From Sanderia malayensis (taxonomy: Eukaryota; Cnidaria; Scyphozoa; Semaeostomeae; Pelagiidae): a DNA stretch of 64,000 nucleotides. The position numbers were made by a program, and so were the translations under genes. Position 1 is the stretch's first letter, and each line of letters starts with the position of its first letter. Of the stretch, positions 11,775 to 23,825 are shown piece after piece. The notes beneath the pieces are model-generated. The model saw only the letters and a list, made by a program, of their open reading frames with translations. It was not told the DNA's origin and made no database searches. The stretch lies in contig RQOL01000718.1 of NCBI GenBank assembly GCA_013076295.1, positions 4,464,001 through 4,528,000 of the forward strand, in the 5' to 3' direction.

Positions 11775-12760
11775 ATTGTAGCAGTAAAACTGGAGAGATT
11801 AAAAGACCGATAAGCTATTGCAGAAGACGGATGTGTATATAGAAAGCGCGATACGAAGAATGGCTCGGCGAAGAAGCAGTTTCTTGTTCCAAAGTCAAGA
11901 GTTGGACAGTTGCTGGAGAAGTATCACGACAACCCTCCATCTGCGCGTCCTGGATTCTACCGTTGTTACAGAACTAACCGTTGTTGTGTATAAATCTACG
12001 AAACCAGCTTGCAAGACTCCACTGAAGTCTATAACCACAGAAACACCGATGCAAATCGTTGCGATGGACTTTGTTGGCCCTCTACCATAGTCAGACCGAG
12101 AAAATTTGTATGCGCTCGTGATGTCCGATCACTTTACTCGATGGCTGATCGTTTACCCGACCGAAAGCCTGGAATTCGCACGCTACACTCTCTTCAATGC
12201 TGTAAAGATGTACGTTTCGAACGAACCTTCTGTCTGAGACGAGTATCTGGATGCAGTTACGTTTGCCTACCGACCAACGCCACACTCTGTAACTCAGCAC
12301 ACACCAGCTGATGTTTTCTGATGTTTGGAAGAGAATTGAATTCACCGCTTGACATGAAACAGCCAGAAAAAACACAAAAACACCCGCCTGTACTCCGACG
12401 AATACATGAAAGTCATGCAGAACGAAGGGCAGAAAGCACATTCTTTGGTCAAAGATCTGGTGGTGAAAGAACAGCAAAGGCAGAAAACACACAACGACAA
12501 GAAGATAAAGCAGCTGAATGTGAAGGTTGGAGATCGTGTGGATCAGAGAATTCCTTGTGAAAAAAGGAACGTCGAAAAAATTTTCATCAGCCTTGGGTGG
12601 GGCTGTATGAAGTCTCTAAAGTATGGGGAGAAAACAACGTCGAAATAATTATTCCGGGAAAGAAAAACAACAACACCATATAGAGGAGATAAGAATATAG
12701 AACAAGTGAAGTGGGTGAAGGAAATAAATGGGAAACCCGAAGACATTATCAAAATTCACA
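11775..12760 (+). pseudogene. degenerate Ty3/gypsy integrase
   Basis: Fragments in three frames read as a retroelement integrase: a zinc-domain/linker piece (LLEKYHDNPPSARPGFYRC), the start of the DDE core (PMQIVAMDFVGPLP, then SDHFTRW) and the C-terminal part (FGRELNSPLDMKQPEKT). Stops and frame changes are numerous. The first part is duplicated in copy 2 at about 63690-64000. Long ORFs on the opposite strand (12091-12492) are shadows. Confidence 0.8.
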
Positions 12761-12957
12761 ACAAATTGCAGACAAGAATTCTGGGACAACGACTTAGTCC
12801 AGGACAGCTACAAAGTATCTTGTCACAACAAGATACTTAGTCGATTTTCACGATGGCCACACTCAATAGATCGACCCAGAGGTTGTGCCAGATAATCTGT
12901 TGAAATACGTCAATACATGCAAGTGAACAATGATGAGGACGGTATTTTGTTAGATTA
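12761..12957. other. gypsy-derived or unassigned DNA
   Basis: Continues from the integrase remnant toward what would be a 3' LTR. No clear LTR end or gene is visible. Confidence 0.3.
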
Positions 12958-13360
12958 CTGTAAATCCTCGAATACGCCCCCGGGGGCTTATTTGCAAAAA
13001 TTAATTTTTGGGTGGGGGCTTATTCGAGGGGAGGGCTTATTCGAGGGGGGGGGGCTTATTTCAAAGTTTTTCTTTTTCCTCAAAGGTTGACAGAAAAAAG
13101 ACGACATAGTTTTCTCAATCGGCTAAACTTTTTTCACAAAGTGCTGTGTGAAGATCTAACAAAAATTATAATTTGTTTATCATCACGAAAATCGCGTTTC
13201 TTTTTTATTTTTTGTCTGGAGTTAAAGGAAGTGATAGCTGCTGTATAGCTATTGTCCTGTGGGGGCTTTCTCGCAATGGGATATTATTCTGCACTAATGC
13301 TTCCCTCGAATAAGACCCCATGGGGGCTTATTCGAGGGGGGCGCTTATTCGAACGTGGGG
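12958..13360. mobile_element. MITE remnant, GGGGCTTATTCGAGG family
   Basis: The left end CTGTAAATCCTCGAATA is preceded by TA, and the body repeats GGGGGCTTATTCGAGG several times. The right end is not the matching GAGGATTTACGG, so it is truncated. Related copies occur at 22656-23154 and, degraded, at 49965-50305. Confidence 0.55.
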
Positions 13361-13380
13361 ATGCCGATCCCAGGAAAGAT

Positions 13381-14269
13381 GATCCAGAGACTTCCTCAAG
13401 GGAACATCTAGCAATGCACTTTTTGGGAAGGCTAATGCATACGAAGTTTGGAGGAAGCTGCTTTTATTGTGAAATTTGCTTTCATAGTATTCAAATCACG
13501 GTGTGTAACACCAGAAGCTTCCACCACAATATACAGCCACGCAGATTAAATCAACTCGTTTTTCTCAGACGATGATGCCTACATGTCTGCAGGAAACGAA
13601 GAGTGCTCTAACAGTTAGGTGGCCAGTTGGGACCCTAAAGGATGTCCAAGCTCTACTTGAAGCGGAAAGAACGGCAATAAAGAGATATTGGGACTCCAAA
13701 TTGCAGCTATTGCATAATATATGCCAAGATGAGTCAAAGCTATACCGGCTTAATAAATATTACAGCCCAGACTATTGCGTGCACTATCTCCTGCCATCCA
13801 TAGCACTTTGGGGTAGGATATTGCATGGGACTTGTCTCGATTTAATCACAATACACGTCAATACCACATAGAAAGAGACAGCTTCACAAATGGTCGTATA
13901 GAGCGTTATTTTGGTGCATTAAGGCAAACGAAAGTGAATCCAGGCATGCACCAGTACATACATCTGCTTTGGGATACATTGATTGATGGTTTGATAGATG
14001 ATGATCATCTGACTACTTGAAGCACCAAAAAAGGCACAGGAAATCATTCAACTGTTGGCTAAATTCATTGCTGCGGGTTGTATGGAACGGACGTGAAATC
14101 TGCCCTCGTTTCATTAAAGGATGGGGAACATTAGGACACTTTTTAGCAGGCATGAAGACAAGACTGGAAGAAGAAAAGAAATCGCAGGTAGAAGCACGTG
14201 CACGTATTAAAACCACGGAACGTATCAAAAATGCGGGAACATCGATGGTTCAATCTTGGAAGGGTATAC
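13381..14269 (+). other. unrecognised coding remnants
   Basis: Three short consecutive ORFs in different frames (13572-13871, 13832-14020, 14017-14269) look like one decayed coding sequence. Examples are GRIERYFGALRQTKVNPGM and VWNGREICPRFIKGWG, followed by a charged Glu/Lys/Arg-rich helix. I do not recognise the family. TE-derived or decayed host gene are both possible. The Harbinger-like element begins at 14270 and interrupts it. Confidence 0.35.
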
Positions 14270-15086
14270 GGGCCCATCTACACGAGAGCAAAAAACAGGC
14301 ATGCTCAAATTCTTCAAGGGATTAAGCGAATTAGCACCTGAAATGAGCATCCCTACCCGTGTAGATGGTCATTTTTGATCACTTTTTGTGAGCAAGATTT
14401 TGATGACATATGAAAGAAGCCGTTTGGCCAAGTTGAGCACCTCACTGTGGTGCTCAACGTTCTTATTTCTATTGTTTCACTAATCTTGCCTGTCATGATG
14501 AATTATTTTGTCTTCTATTCGATGTACAACATCGAGGGTGCGCGCAGGAAGACAAAATATCGGACGAGGAATATATTATGTTTCTCCCTTGTTTATATTC
14601 TCGAACAAAGTAAAGATTGTATCAGAATGCATAGCTTTGTGTCATTTGCTGCTGACATGTTTAACATAAAAAACTATCAATGCAGATTGCAGCAATCAGG
14701 CAGTTCAACAATACGTATACAATCTTGTTGTTCAAAATACTGATCTTGAGAAACTTCATATAATTCATCGCTATCTTCCACGTCATTGAATTTGTTGTTT
14801 GCAATACGTCTAAAGCCAGCCATTTTGGTAGAAGTTTCAATTTTGTTTGAACGTGTTGTTTTTTTAATGCGTTTGTATTTGAATGAAACAAAATGAGCGC
14901 GACCATGATATATGTTTACATGTTAATTTGCTTGTTGCTGACAGGTCTTATTTGATGAGAAAAGACCCTGTTGCTAAAAATTTGGAACATTTCAAGTCGG
15001 ATACGCATTAATTAGATAATTGCATTACGCAACACTCTGGGTTAGACGGACTTGGTCATGTTTCAAGCTCTCGTGTAGATGGGCCC
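14270..15086. mobile_element. PIF/Harbinger-like element, 817 bp, TAC duplication
   Basis: Ends GGGCCCATCTACACGAGAGC and the exact complement GCTCTCGTGTAGATGGGCCC. The 3-bp TAC flanks both (14267-14269, 15087-15089). GGGCC...TACAC termini and a 3-bp duplication fit PIF/Harbinger. It shares an internal stretch (CGTCTAAAGCCAGCCATTTTG) with the larger element ending at 46914. No transposase. Confidence 0.7.
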
Positions 15087-15315
15087 TACATGCCATGATT
15101 TTCCATGCTCTTCTAAAAACACAGGTGAGGTAATATTATGTAAAACTATCTGGCCAACACTTGTATTTGTTCTGTCAGAGACTCTCCTTTGGATGACGCA
15201 AAATGCAACAAGGCCGTTAACTTATGCCGTGTTATGTGCTCTTGTAGGATGAATTAATTCTTTCTAAACAAATATGGAGGGACAAACCCCTGCCGATTAT
15301 TCAGGGTAACCTTTC

Positions 15316-15798
15316 ATTCATTTCATTTCATTTCATTTTCATTTCTTTATACAGGGTAAATACATTCAGTATGCTAAGAACTGTTTTACAATGTGCCCTG
15401 CTTAAAAACGTATTTAGCCAATTACAATAACTTTAAAAATAAATATCTAGTGTATACAAAAAGAAAAAGATCCATAAAAGGAAAGTAGACTCTGAAGTCG
15501 AAAGTAGCTATGCACCAAACGTTGATTTAGATAGTCAACCTCTTTGATCTTTCAAAAAAGATTTCAATCTATTTTTGAAAGTAGCTAGCGAAGGAGCAGT
15601 TTTTGTTTCAAGATTTAAGTGGTTCCAAACAGTAACGCCTCGATACGAGAAGCTCCTCTGCCCATTTGAGGTTTTGCACAGTGGAATTTTGAGATCAGTG
15701 CTGGTGTTACGTAAGGTCCGATTACAGGAATCGGATAATTTATCAAACATCGACTTCATATAGGGAGGCGCGAGCCCATTTAAGGATTTGTATACCAT
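15316..15798 (-). pseudogene. LINE (CR1/L2-like) 3' fragment
   Basis: An 87-residue C-terminal RT-ORF fragment lies at 15535-15798 on the minus strand. It starts MVYKSLNGLAPPYMKSMF and ends in the basic SLATFKNRLKSFLKD, a pattern typical of CR1/L2/Jockey ORF2 ends. After a short 3' UTR it ends in a (TGAAA)n tail, seen on the plus strand as TTTCA repeats at 15316-15345. It is 5'-truncated as usual for LINEs and cannot be functional. Confidence 0.75.
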
Positions 15799-16486
15799 CT
15801 CATCTTTCTCGTGTTGGATTTTTGTCGATAAATTTATATCATTTAGTCACGTTGCTATGTCACACGCCTATGTTGCTATCAATTCTAGGAAATTTATTCC
15901 TTGTAATCCCGCAAAAAAGCCATGCATTTAATATTTTGTCAATAACATTCAAATTACTCCTCTTTGTAGTGGTAAAAGGCAAGATGGAAGATGAAAATGT
16001 TGGGGCTGTGGTGCGTGCGTTCGTGCAACCAGTATTTAGTTGATAACGATGACGCGAATGCCGTAAGCCAATAAGGAAATTGAACATGGGACATTGTGGA
16101 AATGTGTTTCAACTACTTTAAGATTGGCATTGTGATTTCTGTCATTCAACAGCTTAACTGGATAACAAATGAATAAAGGAAATGGCATTTGGCTCAGAAT
16201 AGTCTGGGACGAATAGAACCTGGCAGCATTCACTCTTTAGAACGGCCTTTCAAGCCATTCTGGAATATAGTTGGTGCAGTTTGTGAGTCAAATACGCTGC
16301 GGTATCTTTGTTGTAGTAGATCTTACACGAAATCAGGACAATATATTACTACGCTTTGCAGAGGACGTAATTAAGGACATCAGGTAAATTAGTTGTTGGC
16401 TTAGAGATTCCGCTTATTTTTTTCCCGTGTTTAATGCTATTTATAACAAGTATTCCCCTTCTTATATCATTTGTACCGTATATCCT
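15799..16486. other. no recognisable gene
   Basis: AT-rich sequence between a LINE end and an inverted-repeat element. The short ORFs on both strands show no family resemblance. Confidence 0.4.
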
Positions 16487-17519
16487 GTTGTTCGATCATC
16501 GGTTGCACTAGCGTGGAGGTAGTGCTACGGGGAGCGTGACCAACAAGGCAAGTGGTGCAAATTGCGTTACTTGAGAAATGAATTTATTACATTTAAATCA
16601 ACTGAGATATTTAGAATGGAATGATTTTGACATTCGCATCATTTCGATCATCGGTTGCAGTAGCGTGGTGGTAGTGCTACGGGGTGTGCACCGACCAGGT
16701 AGGTGGTTCAAGAGCCAGGTAAGTCATTTAAGTTGATATACAATGTAGCTGCTCTGACTATCACAAAATAAATAATTAAATAAATAAATAACATCAATCA
16801 GATAAGTAATGAAAGATAGTGAAGTATAGTTGTTGGATAGGACAGGTTCCAACCATAAATACAATTAGGGACAGTTATCTACCAAAACGCTGATATTAGA
16901 CTAGAGCCATAGTGATAGTGGCGCATAACAGTAATGGGACATTGCGCAAATGGCCTCACTTGCAAGGGGTCATACGCTGGCGCATAAAAATCTAAAGCGA
17001 GGCGGATCAACCTTTTGTTACAAGAGAGCACCTCTAGAGAACACGCAGAGTGAATTTATCCTCCCCTTGTATTTTCACGCATCAATCAATGTGCCCTTGC
17101 TTAATTCAACCACTTGCGCGATGCCTCCCTTGCCTTTCAATGCTAGCGTGGTAATGTGCTTGCGATAATTTACGCTTTATTTTACGGGAGAATGATCGAA
17201 AGTAAGCTAAACATTTAGATATTAGAGTAATCATGGATAAATGATAATTATGCTTATATCAATGTAAATTGTCTTACCTTCACTTGGTGCCGAACCGCTT
17301 ACCTGGTCGGTGCACACCACGTAGCACTACCTCCACGCTACTGCAACCGATGATTGCAATGATGCAAATGTCAATGTCATTGCATTCTAAAAATTTCAGT
17401 TGATTTAAATGTAATAAATTCATTTCAAAAGTAACGCAATTTGTACAACTTACCTTGTTGGTTACACTCCTCGTAGCACTACCTCCAGGCTACTGCAACC
17501 GATGATGGAAATAGTGCAA
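16487..17519. mobile_element. inverted-repeat non-autonomous element with duplicated subterminal motif
   Basis: Two ~240-bp arms (about 16487-16735 and 17275-17519) are imperfect inverted copies. Each arm holds two copies of an ATCGGTTGCAGTAGCGTGG-type motif followed by AGGTAGTGCTACG. About 540 bp of unrelated DNA separates them, with one small ORF that I do not regard as a gene. The family is unknown, and I could not define target duplications. Confidence 0.6.
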
Positions 17520-18223
17520 ATATAACTTTACTTGCGCACTCAATCCATTTTATTAAAATTCATACCTGATCTGAAATTTCTTGCAGGGCATTATCCGTAG
17601 TTCTTTAGGTAAATTTTCTTCGGGTGAAGCACGGCCTTAACTGCTTAATATTCAATTACGACTTTGTAGTTTTCAGATATTTTTTTAATCAAACAGAAAT
17701 GAAGTCATTAAAACAACTTACCATTGTCATTATTATATTGTAATTGGTAAGCCTAAGATTACACAATTCACATAATTCTAAGCCCTCTGGCATAAATTGG
17801 TACTCTATTATCTGAATAGAACTGGAAAAGTTTAATAAATTACTTAAATAATTTATTAAATAATAAAGGGTTTAAAATTATAAAACTGCATTTACATAAT
17901 AAGAATTTTAATACAAGTCGCTAAGAGAAAGGTTTCTGAAACACTCTCTAATTCTCTGTTAGCTCCATTCCAACTCCACACCCTCTAAAACAATGTTTAC
18001 CTTGCAAAGAGCTTTCATATTACTTTAAGAATTTTTCAAACCTGCTCTGGAAAATAAGGTAAGATTCAAAGAAGTACTTTATAGAAGTACTGTGGAAAGT
18101 TCGTTACCACCTCTTACTTCCTTCAGATGACTTAATTTCTTTGAGGAGAGTATCGATTGGAATGGACTTACAGAGTAAATTTTGAATGTTGATTGAAAAA
18201 GTGAATTTAGAAAATTTGATGCA
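17520..18223. other. no recognisable gene
   Basis: Very AT-rich. May be the decayed upstream part of the following LINE. Confidence 0.35.
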
Positions 18224-20232
18224 ATGCTCAAGCGTTTCTATTCAATCTGCCTTGAAGCAGCAGAAACATTTGTACCATCAAAATCATTATCAAAAAACTC
18301 TAAAAACAAAACGATGAGTTTCAAAGCGAAACTCATTAGACGTCGGCACAGAATCAACAAAAGGTTAATCAAAAGCCACTCTCAGGGAAAGAAAGACGAA
18401 TTAATAAAAGAACTCATATCGATTGAAAAAACCCTCCAAAAATCTTATGAAAAAGAAGAAAATTATGCAGAGAAGAAAGCACCCGATGCTATTCAAGTGA
18501 ATCCGAAATTCTTTTGCTCCTGTGTAAAGAAAAAATCAAAATCAAAAACCAAAGTTGGTCCGTTGCATAATGGCCACTCATTGACAAATGATAGCAAAGA
18601 AATGGCAGAACTCTTCTCCGCTCAATATAAAAAGGTTTTTAGTACTCCTAACCGTATGCTAACAATACTCCAGAAGCACAAACGAACATCACCGAGCTGG
18701 AATTTACATCAGAAGACATTATAGCGGCTATAGATGAACTAGACAACTCATCTGCAGCTGGTCCAGATGGATTTCCAGCAATCTTCCTCAAAAAATGCAA
18801 AGAAGCTTTGTCATTTCTACTGTGGCTCTTTTGGAGTCAAAGCTTACAAATAGATCTTGCTTAAGTCAACTTCTGCAACACTACGATTCAATCTTGAATC
18901 ATATGCTTAATGGTGACAATGTTGATGTTATATATCTGGATTTTGCCAAAGCCTTTGATAAGGTAGACTTTGGTATTGCGCTATCAAAATCACAAAGTCT
19001 GGGTATAAGAGGAAATACAATCAACTTTCTTCGTGCCTTCTTATCTAATCGTACTCAGTCAGTTGTGGTAAATGGTGTCTCATCTGATCCATGCCCTGTT
19101 CTATATTGAGCTCCACAGGGTAGTGTACTCGGCCCTCTAATATTCTTAATCCACATTGTGGACATTGATCGGGGACTGGATAAAAGTATTGCCAGATCAT
19201 TTGCTGATGACACCCGTTGTACCAGAAATGAAAACAATGTAATTGATGTTACTAAGCATCAAATTGAAACTAACACTATCTATGAGTGGACCTATGAATC
19301 AAACATGGAGGTGAACGACACAACATTTGAAGTCCTGCGTTACGATGATGATCACACACTCAAACAATGATGAGCAATGACAATGATGCAACAGTATTAC
19401 AGAATGATCTGCACAAATTATGTAACTGGTCAAAAGACTGGTTATTGTCATTCAATGCTGAAAAGTGCAAGCACATGCATGTAGGAAAAACTGTGGACAA
19501 TCAAGTAAACTATACCATGACTAATAACGGTGAAAGGACGCAAATTGAAAGATCTAAATGTGAGAAAGATGTAGGCGTGATGGATATCTGATGATTTGAA
19601 ACCATCTACTCAATGCAGTAAAGCTGCAGCAAAGGCGTCAAGTTCTCTCGGATTTATCAAGCGAGCATTTAAACACATTGACAAAGATAGTTTTGTGATT
19701 CTGTATAACTCATATGTACGACCGCACATGGAATATTGTGTGCAAGCATGGTCTCCTTATTGTGAAAGACATTGATTGTTTGGAGAAAATCCAGAGGAGG
19801 GCAACAAAACTCGTCAAGCATATAAAGAAATGGACTTATGAACAACGATTAAGTTACTTGGGGCTATACCCGCTTAAATGTAGAGGAGAAAGAGGTGACC
19901 GGATTGAAACCATTAAGATTCTAAATGATTTTGAAGGCATTAACAGTGGCCAGTTTTTTAAGTTGTCGACAGAGGCACGTACTAGGGGGAATGGTTTCAA
20001 GCTATACAAAACACATGGAAAACGTCTTGTAAGGAACAACTTTTTCAGTCAGAGAGTTATAAACGCATGGAATAATCTACCTAACGAAGTCGTGAGAGCC
20101 AAGTCAGTTAACGAGTTCAAAGCGAACATTGATAAGCATTGGAACAAAACTGGATATGGACACAAAATAGGCTTATAAGCCTAAACACTAAATCCATAAA
20201 TTTGTAATTGTAATTGTAATTGTAATTGTAAT
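18224..20232 (+). pseudogene. LINE reverse transcriptase (CR1/L2-like), decayed
   Basis: Successive ORF pieces follow ORF2 order. First comes a Lys-rich region after the endonuclease (18224-18724), then AAGPDGFPAIFLKKC, then palm block YLDFAKAFDKVD (~18940). Next are APQGSVLGPLIF (~19110, preceded by a stop), the catalytic FADD (~19200), the thumb region and a C-terminal module (19714-20178). A (TTGTAA)n-type tail sits at 20198-20232. Part of the RT before the palm is deleted. Frame changes and stops make it inactive. Confidence 0.85.
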
Positions 20233-20235
20233 CTA

Positions 20236-21061
20236 CTTCATACACAACACCAAATGGTCAAGTTATTACTCAAAAAAGCAACCTTCGGGATCTTGGTGTG
20301 ATAATGATTGATGACTGCCTCTCTGATATGCACATAACAACCTCAATAGAAAAGTGCAAAAAAATGGCATCGTGGAATCTTCGCACCTTTAAGACTCATG
20401 AAAAAGAGCACATGCTTCTCTTTTGGAAAATGTATCTTGTCCCTCAAACTGAGTACTGCAGTGTATTGTGGTCTCCATCCAAAAAGGTTTCATTCAAAAG
20501 CTTGATGCATTGTAATGGTCGTTTTTAAGAAAGATAAAACTCAATAAAAAGATGAACTACTGGGAAGCTCTTAAGAGCTGCAGAGTATATTCTCCTCAGC
20601 GACGTCGCGAACGCTACCGTATTATATATGTGTGGAAAATTCTTGAAGGGCTTGTTCCCAACGTTAACTCAGAAATCATATCATATCACCATATTCGACA
20701 CGGAAGAAAGTGCGAAGTCAAGAGAATTGTTGCAAAACATAAAATTTGCTCATTAATGGAAAGACATTTTTGTATCCAGGGTCCAAAATTGTTCAACTTG
20801 CTACCTAAACACCTCCGGGACTTAAACGGGGTATCTCTGGAAGTTTTCAAGAAAGGCTTGGGCAATTTTTTATCTCAAATACCCGATGAGCCTCAACTTA
20901 ATGATTACACGGCGTTTAGAAAAGCGGATAGTAACTCGTCGCCTATAGATAAAAAACGCCAAGAAGCCTATTCTTGGCATGCTTGCAAATCCAAAGAATC
21001 CGGTCAATTCAATTGGTTGACATGGCCAAAATTGGACCTTTTTCAAGGGATAGACATCTAA
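20236..21061 (+). pseudogene. second LINE RT C-terminal fragment
   Basis: The reading begins TPNGQVITQKSNLRDLGV and continues to CSVLWSPSKK. After a break it resumes at 20552 (MNYWEALKSCRVYSPQRRRE) to RFCIQGP-type and GNFLSQIPDEPQLNDYT motifs, the usual end of CR1/Jockey-like ORF2. It lacks the palm. Its last ~75 bases of coding sequence (20937-21014) are shared with the RRM pseudogene near 24184-24247. Confidence 0.75.
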
Positions 21062-22655
21062 GTGTCAATCCTTAAGATAATATATCTTTAAATCTGGTAA
21101 TAATAATAGATTTAAAACTTTCAATTGACTCATAGACATACCACATGAAAGTTCACTCAATCAAACATAACCTTTACAAGAAGTTAATCAACTTTCCATT
21201 CCAAATTCCAGATACTACACTGTCAAAAAACATCAACAAATTTTCACACTTTCCTAATACTGTGAAATTATGAAACACTGTGCCTCAGAACGCCAAAGAA
21301 CAAATGTCAATTATAGATTTATGTACAGTATTTTTGTAGATACATAGATAGATAGTAGATAGACATTAAGATAAAAATTAGGGCTTCGGGTCATTTCGTC
21401 CATCCTCTTCTTCGGCCAACCAGGCAGTACGGTTCGGCCAACGCAGCAATGACAGCAAAATCATGAGAAAACGTGCTGATGTTAAATTAATTTGTCATTC
21501 TTAACTATGTACACACGCAAAATATTGAATATTTTGAGAAGTAGAAAAATTGCCTTTCTTGCCAAAAACTCTCAATCATACGACAACCAAATTCAAATTG
21601 CGTCCAAAGCCATCGGTTATATTCATTGGGAGTTTGGTGGCTTTGAGAAAATACGTTCAAATTGTCAACAACCAGAGTTTAAGCAACTGGACCATTCAAC
21701 TCCGCGCAAGTGCGAAATAAGCCAAGTGTCGTTGTTAAACCTTCGATGTATTTGTCCGAGATTGCGAAGAACTTTTCTTGTCTATTTCTGTATACCTTTC
21801 TCTTATATCCAATTTATAATCTTTCACCAGCCTGGCCTATAAAAAACTAAGCGTGATTCATTACGGAGAACAGGAATGAAAATGGAAATTGAATCCGCCC
21901 CCTTCAACGTTTAGAGCTGATTCGCCAATGCCATCCTTCTACATCGTTGTTGGTACGTACCTGATCACGAAAGACAGACCAAGTTGCCCGTGACCAAACG
22001 TCGTAATCAATCCATGTGTTTCTGATGTAGGTTGTACAAGATTAAAAAGTAGGTGTGGCCATTTCTGCCAAATGATGGAATGTTTCTTGTATCTGCTTGG
22101 CCGGTAAAAATGGCAACACCATCAGCAAGCAAATGTTTTAAACTGAACCTCAGTCTGAGCTCTTGGACATTTCTCCAAATTGCCTGCGTCCAGTGAAAAC
22201 AGCGTGCTTGAATATTGTTCGTAAGGATCTTTCTGCAAGCATTCCAGGTCTTTCGTTTTCATTATGGACATTAGGACATTAACACAAACACCAATGGCTT
22301 CAAGAAAAGTTAGTTAATATACAAAAGTTTTCAAGTGTGGCCTCATGCCCAGAGGCAATATGGCGAAGAATGGCTTAACTGGTCAAAACTGGTCAACCTG
22401 TTAAGAGGAAGACTTAACAGGCTGACCAGTTTTTCCAACTCCTAAGTGTTCCTGGCTGCGAGTTACTAAATAGCGGGATGTCTTCCCATATAAACAGGCA
22501 TTACATCATGTGCTCTTAAATTTATGCACAACGAGTTTAGTATAAGGGCTAGGAAGGCTGGCGCGCTTCGTGCCCCACCTCCCTAGTGTTTTGGCCTTCG
22601 ATCTGAGTGGAACAGCGATTGTCAAAAAAGTGGGATGGACACGCAAAGTAATATA
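21062..22655. other. no recognisable gene; one hairpin
   Basis: About 1.6 kb without recognisable coding sequence. The ORF at 21492-21842 has no family features. The only distinct structure is an inverted repeat at 22386-22432 with 20-bp arms (AAACTGGTCAACCTGTTAAG and its near-complement) and a 7-base loop. Confidence 0.4.
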
Positions 22656-23154
22656 CCGTAAATCCCCGAAGTAGCCCCTGGGGCTTATTTACTTTTGACA
22701 TTTTCAGAGGGGGGCTCATTCGAGGGGGAGGGGCTTATAAAGCTATCGGAAATATTGCACAAAAATTGATGTTGATACTAAGAAAAGAACACGGGGAATC
22801 GGTTTAATCGTTCCAGCGAAGTATTTTGCATACACAGATAATCAGAAGAATGCTCAGATATTGGTTAAAAAACTGTTAGAAAGACAAAATTTTCTCGAAC
22901 TCGCTGTACGCAACAAAAGCAATGTTAAAGAACCTCGTATATTAGTATCTATAATTGTTTTATGAGCATTAAATGTCCAAAGGTATGAATATTTTGTGAT
23001 AAAACTCGCTAAAACGCCATTGGGGAACTCAGAAAACAAATATCAGTATGTCTGGGATGGGGCATATTGGGCTTATTAACAATTTGTAGTCCTAGGGTGG
23101 GGGTTTTTTCAGAGGGGGTTTATTCGAGGGAGGGGGAATTTCGAGGATTTACGG
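22656..23154. mobile_element. MITE with CCGTAAATCC ends and TA duplication
   Basis: Inverted ends CCGTAAATCCCCGAA and TTCGAGGATTTACGG are flanked by TA at 22654-22655 and 23155-23156. G-rich GGGGCTTATTCGAGG motifs lie just inside each end. Same family as 12958-13360. Confidence 0.7.
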
Positions 23155-23825
23155 TAATGTTAATTGTGGAATAAATATTTAAAGGAGTGGCCCCCTATGA
23201 GAGTGCCCACAACGTTGGCATGACAATCCCGAAGAAAGATACCAATGTACGCAAAGAATGGCGACCATGATACGTCAATCATGACAATGATGCTGAACAT
23301 ATGATAGTTACTAGGAATCCATAATGACAGATTTAGAGGTAAACAAGCATGAATCACTGAATAATTACATTCCAAATAATAAATATTTTTTATTATTATA
23401 AATTTTGAACTTTTTTACATTTGATGAAAATTAACCTTACAAGAAACAAAAACAAATGATAATAAGACAGAAAAACTATACAGAAGCAAATAAACAAACA
23501 AACAAACAAACAAACAAACAAAGGCAAGTGACACATTTCATATTTTTAGCATCCGTTCTCTATCTTGACCGAGCCAATGTAACATTCCTTCTTGCCGGGG
23601 AACCTTGTAAACGTTTCCCATTCATCTCTGCAATTGCGGCGTTTGCTTCTTGCGATGACTATAATAATAAACAAAGACAAGTGACACATTTTAATAGCTT
23701 TTATAGTTTCAACATTCAAATGGAATTATATCATAGATATATGACTCCCTTGAGTTATTTCCATTCTGAACAGAAACTTGCAGATATTTCTTCTCAAATA
23801 GAAAATTATCGAAAATTAAAATAAT
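23155..23825. other. AT-rich DNA with an (AAAC)n microsatellite
   Basis: An ACAA/AAAC tetranucleotide run spans about 23487-23520. A second GACAAGTGACACATTT-type copy near 23680 repeats sequence following the microsatellite. No gene. Confidence 0.5.

Larger units (their letters stand above)
2207..12101 (+). repeat. copy 1 of a large duplicated segment (VWDE 3' half plus downstream DNA)
   Basis: This segment matches 56001-64000 nearly base for base: introns, intergenic DNA and old TE pieces as well as exons. Copy 1 has extra blocks at 2217-2801, 5342-5587, 9076-9973 and 10061-11317. It lacks blocks seen in copy 2 at 57621-58494 and 62528-62739. Similarity starts exactly at the gypsy edge and still holds where copy 2 meets the window end, so neither true end of the duplication is visible. 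Confidence 0.9.

Noticed and set aside
12091..12492. 133-residue minus-strand ORF
   Set aside because: Shadow of the gypsy integrase remnant on the plus strand; no family resemblance.
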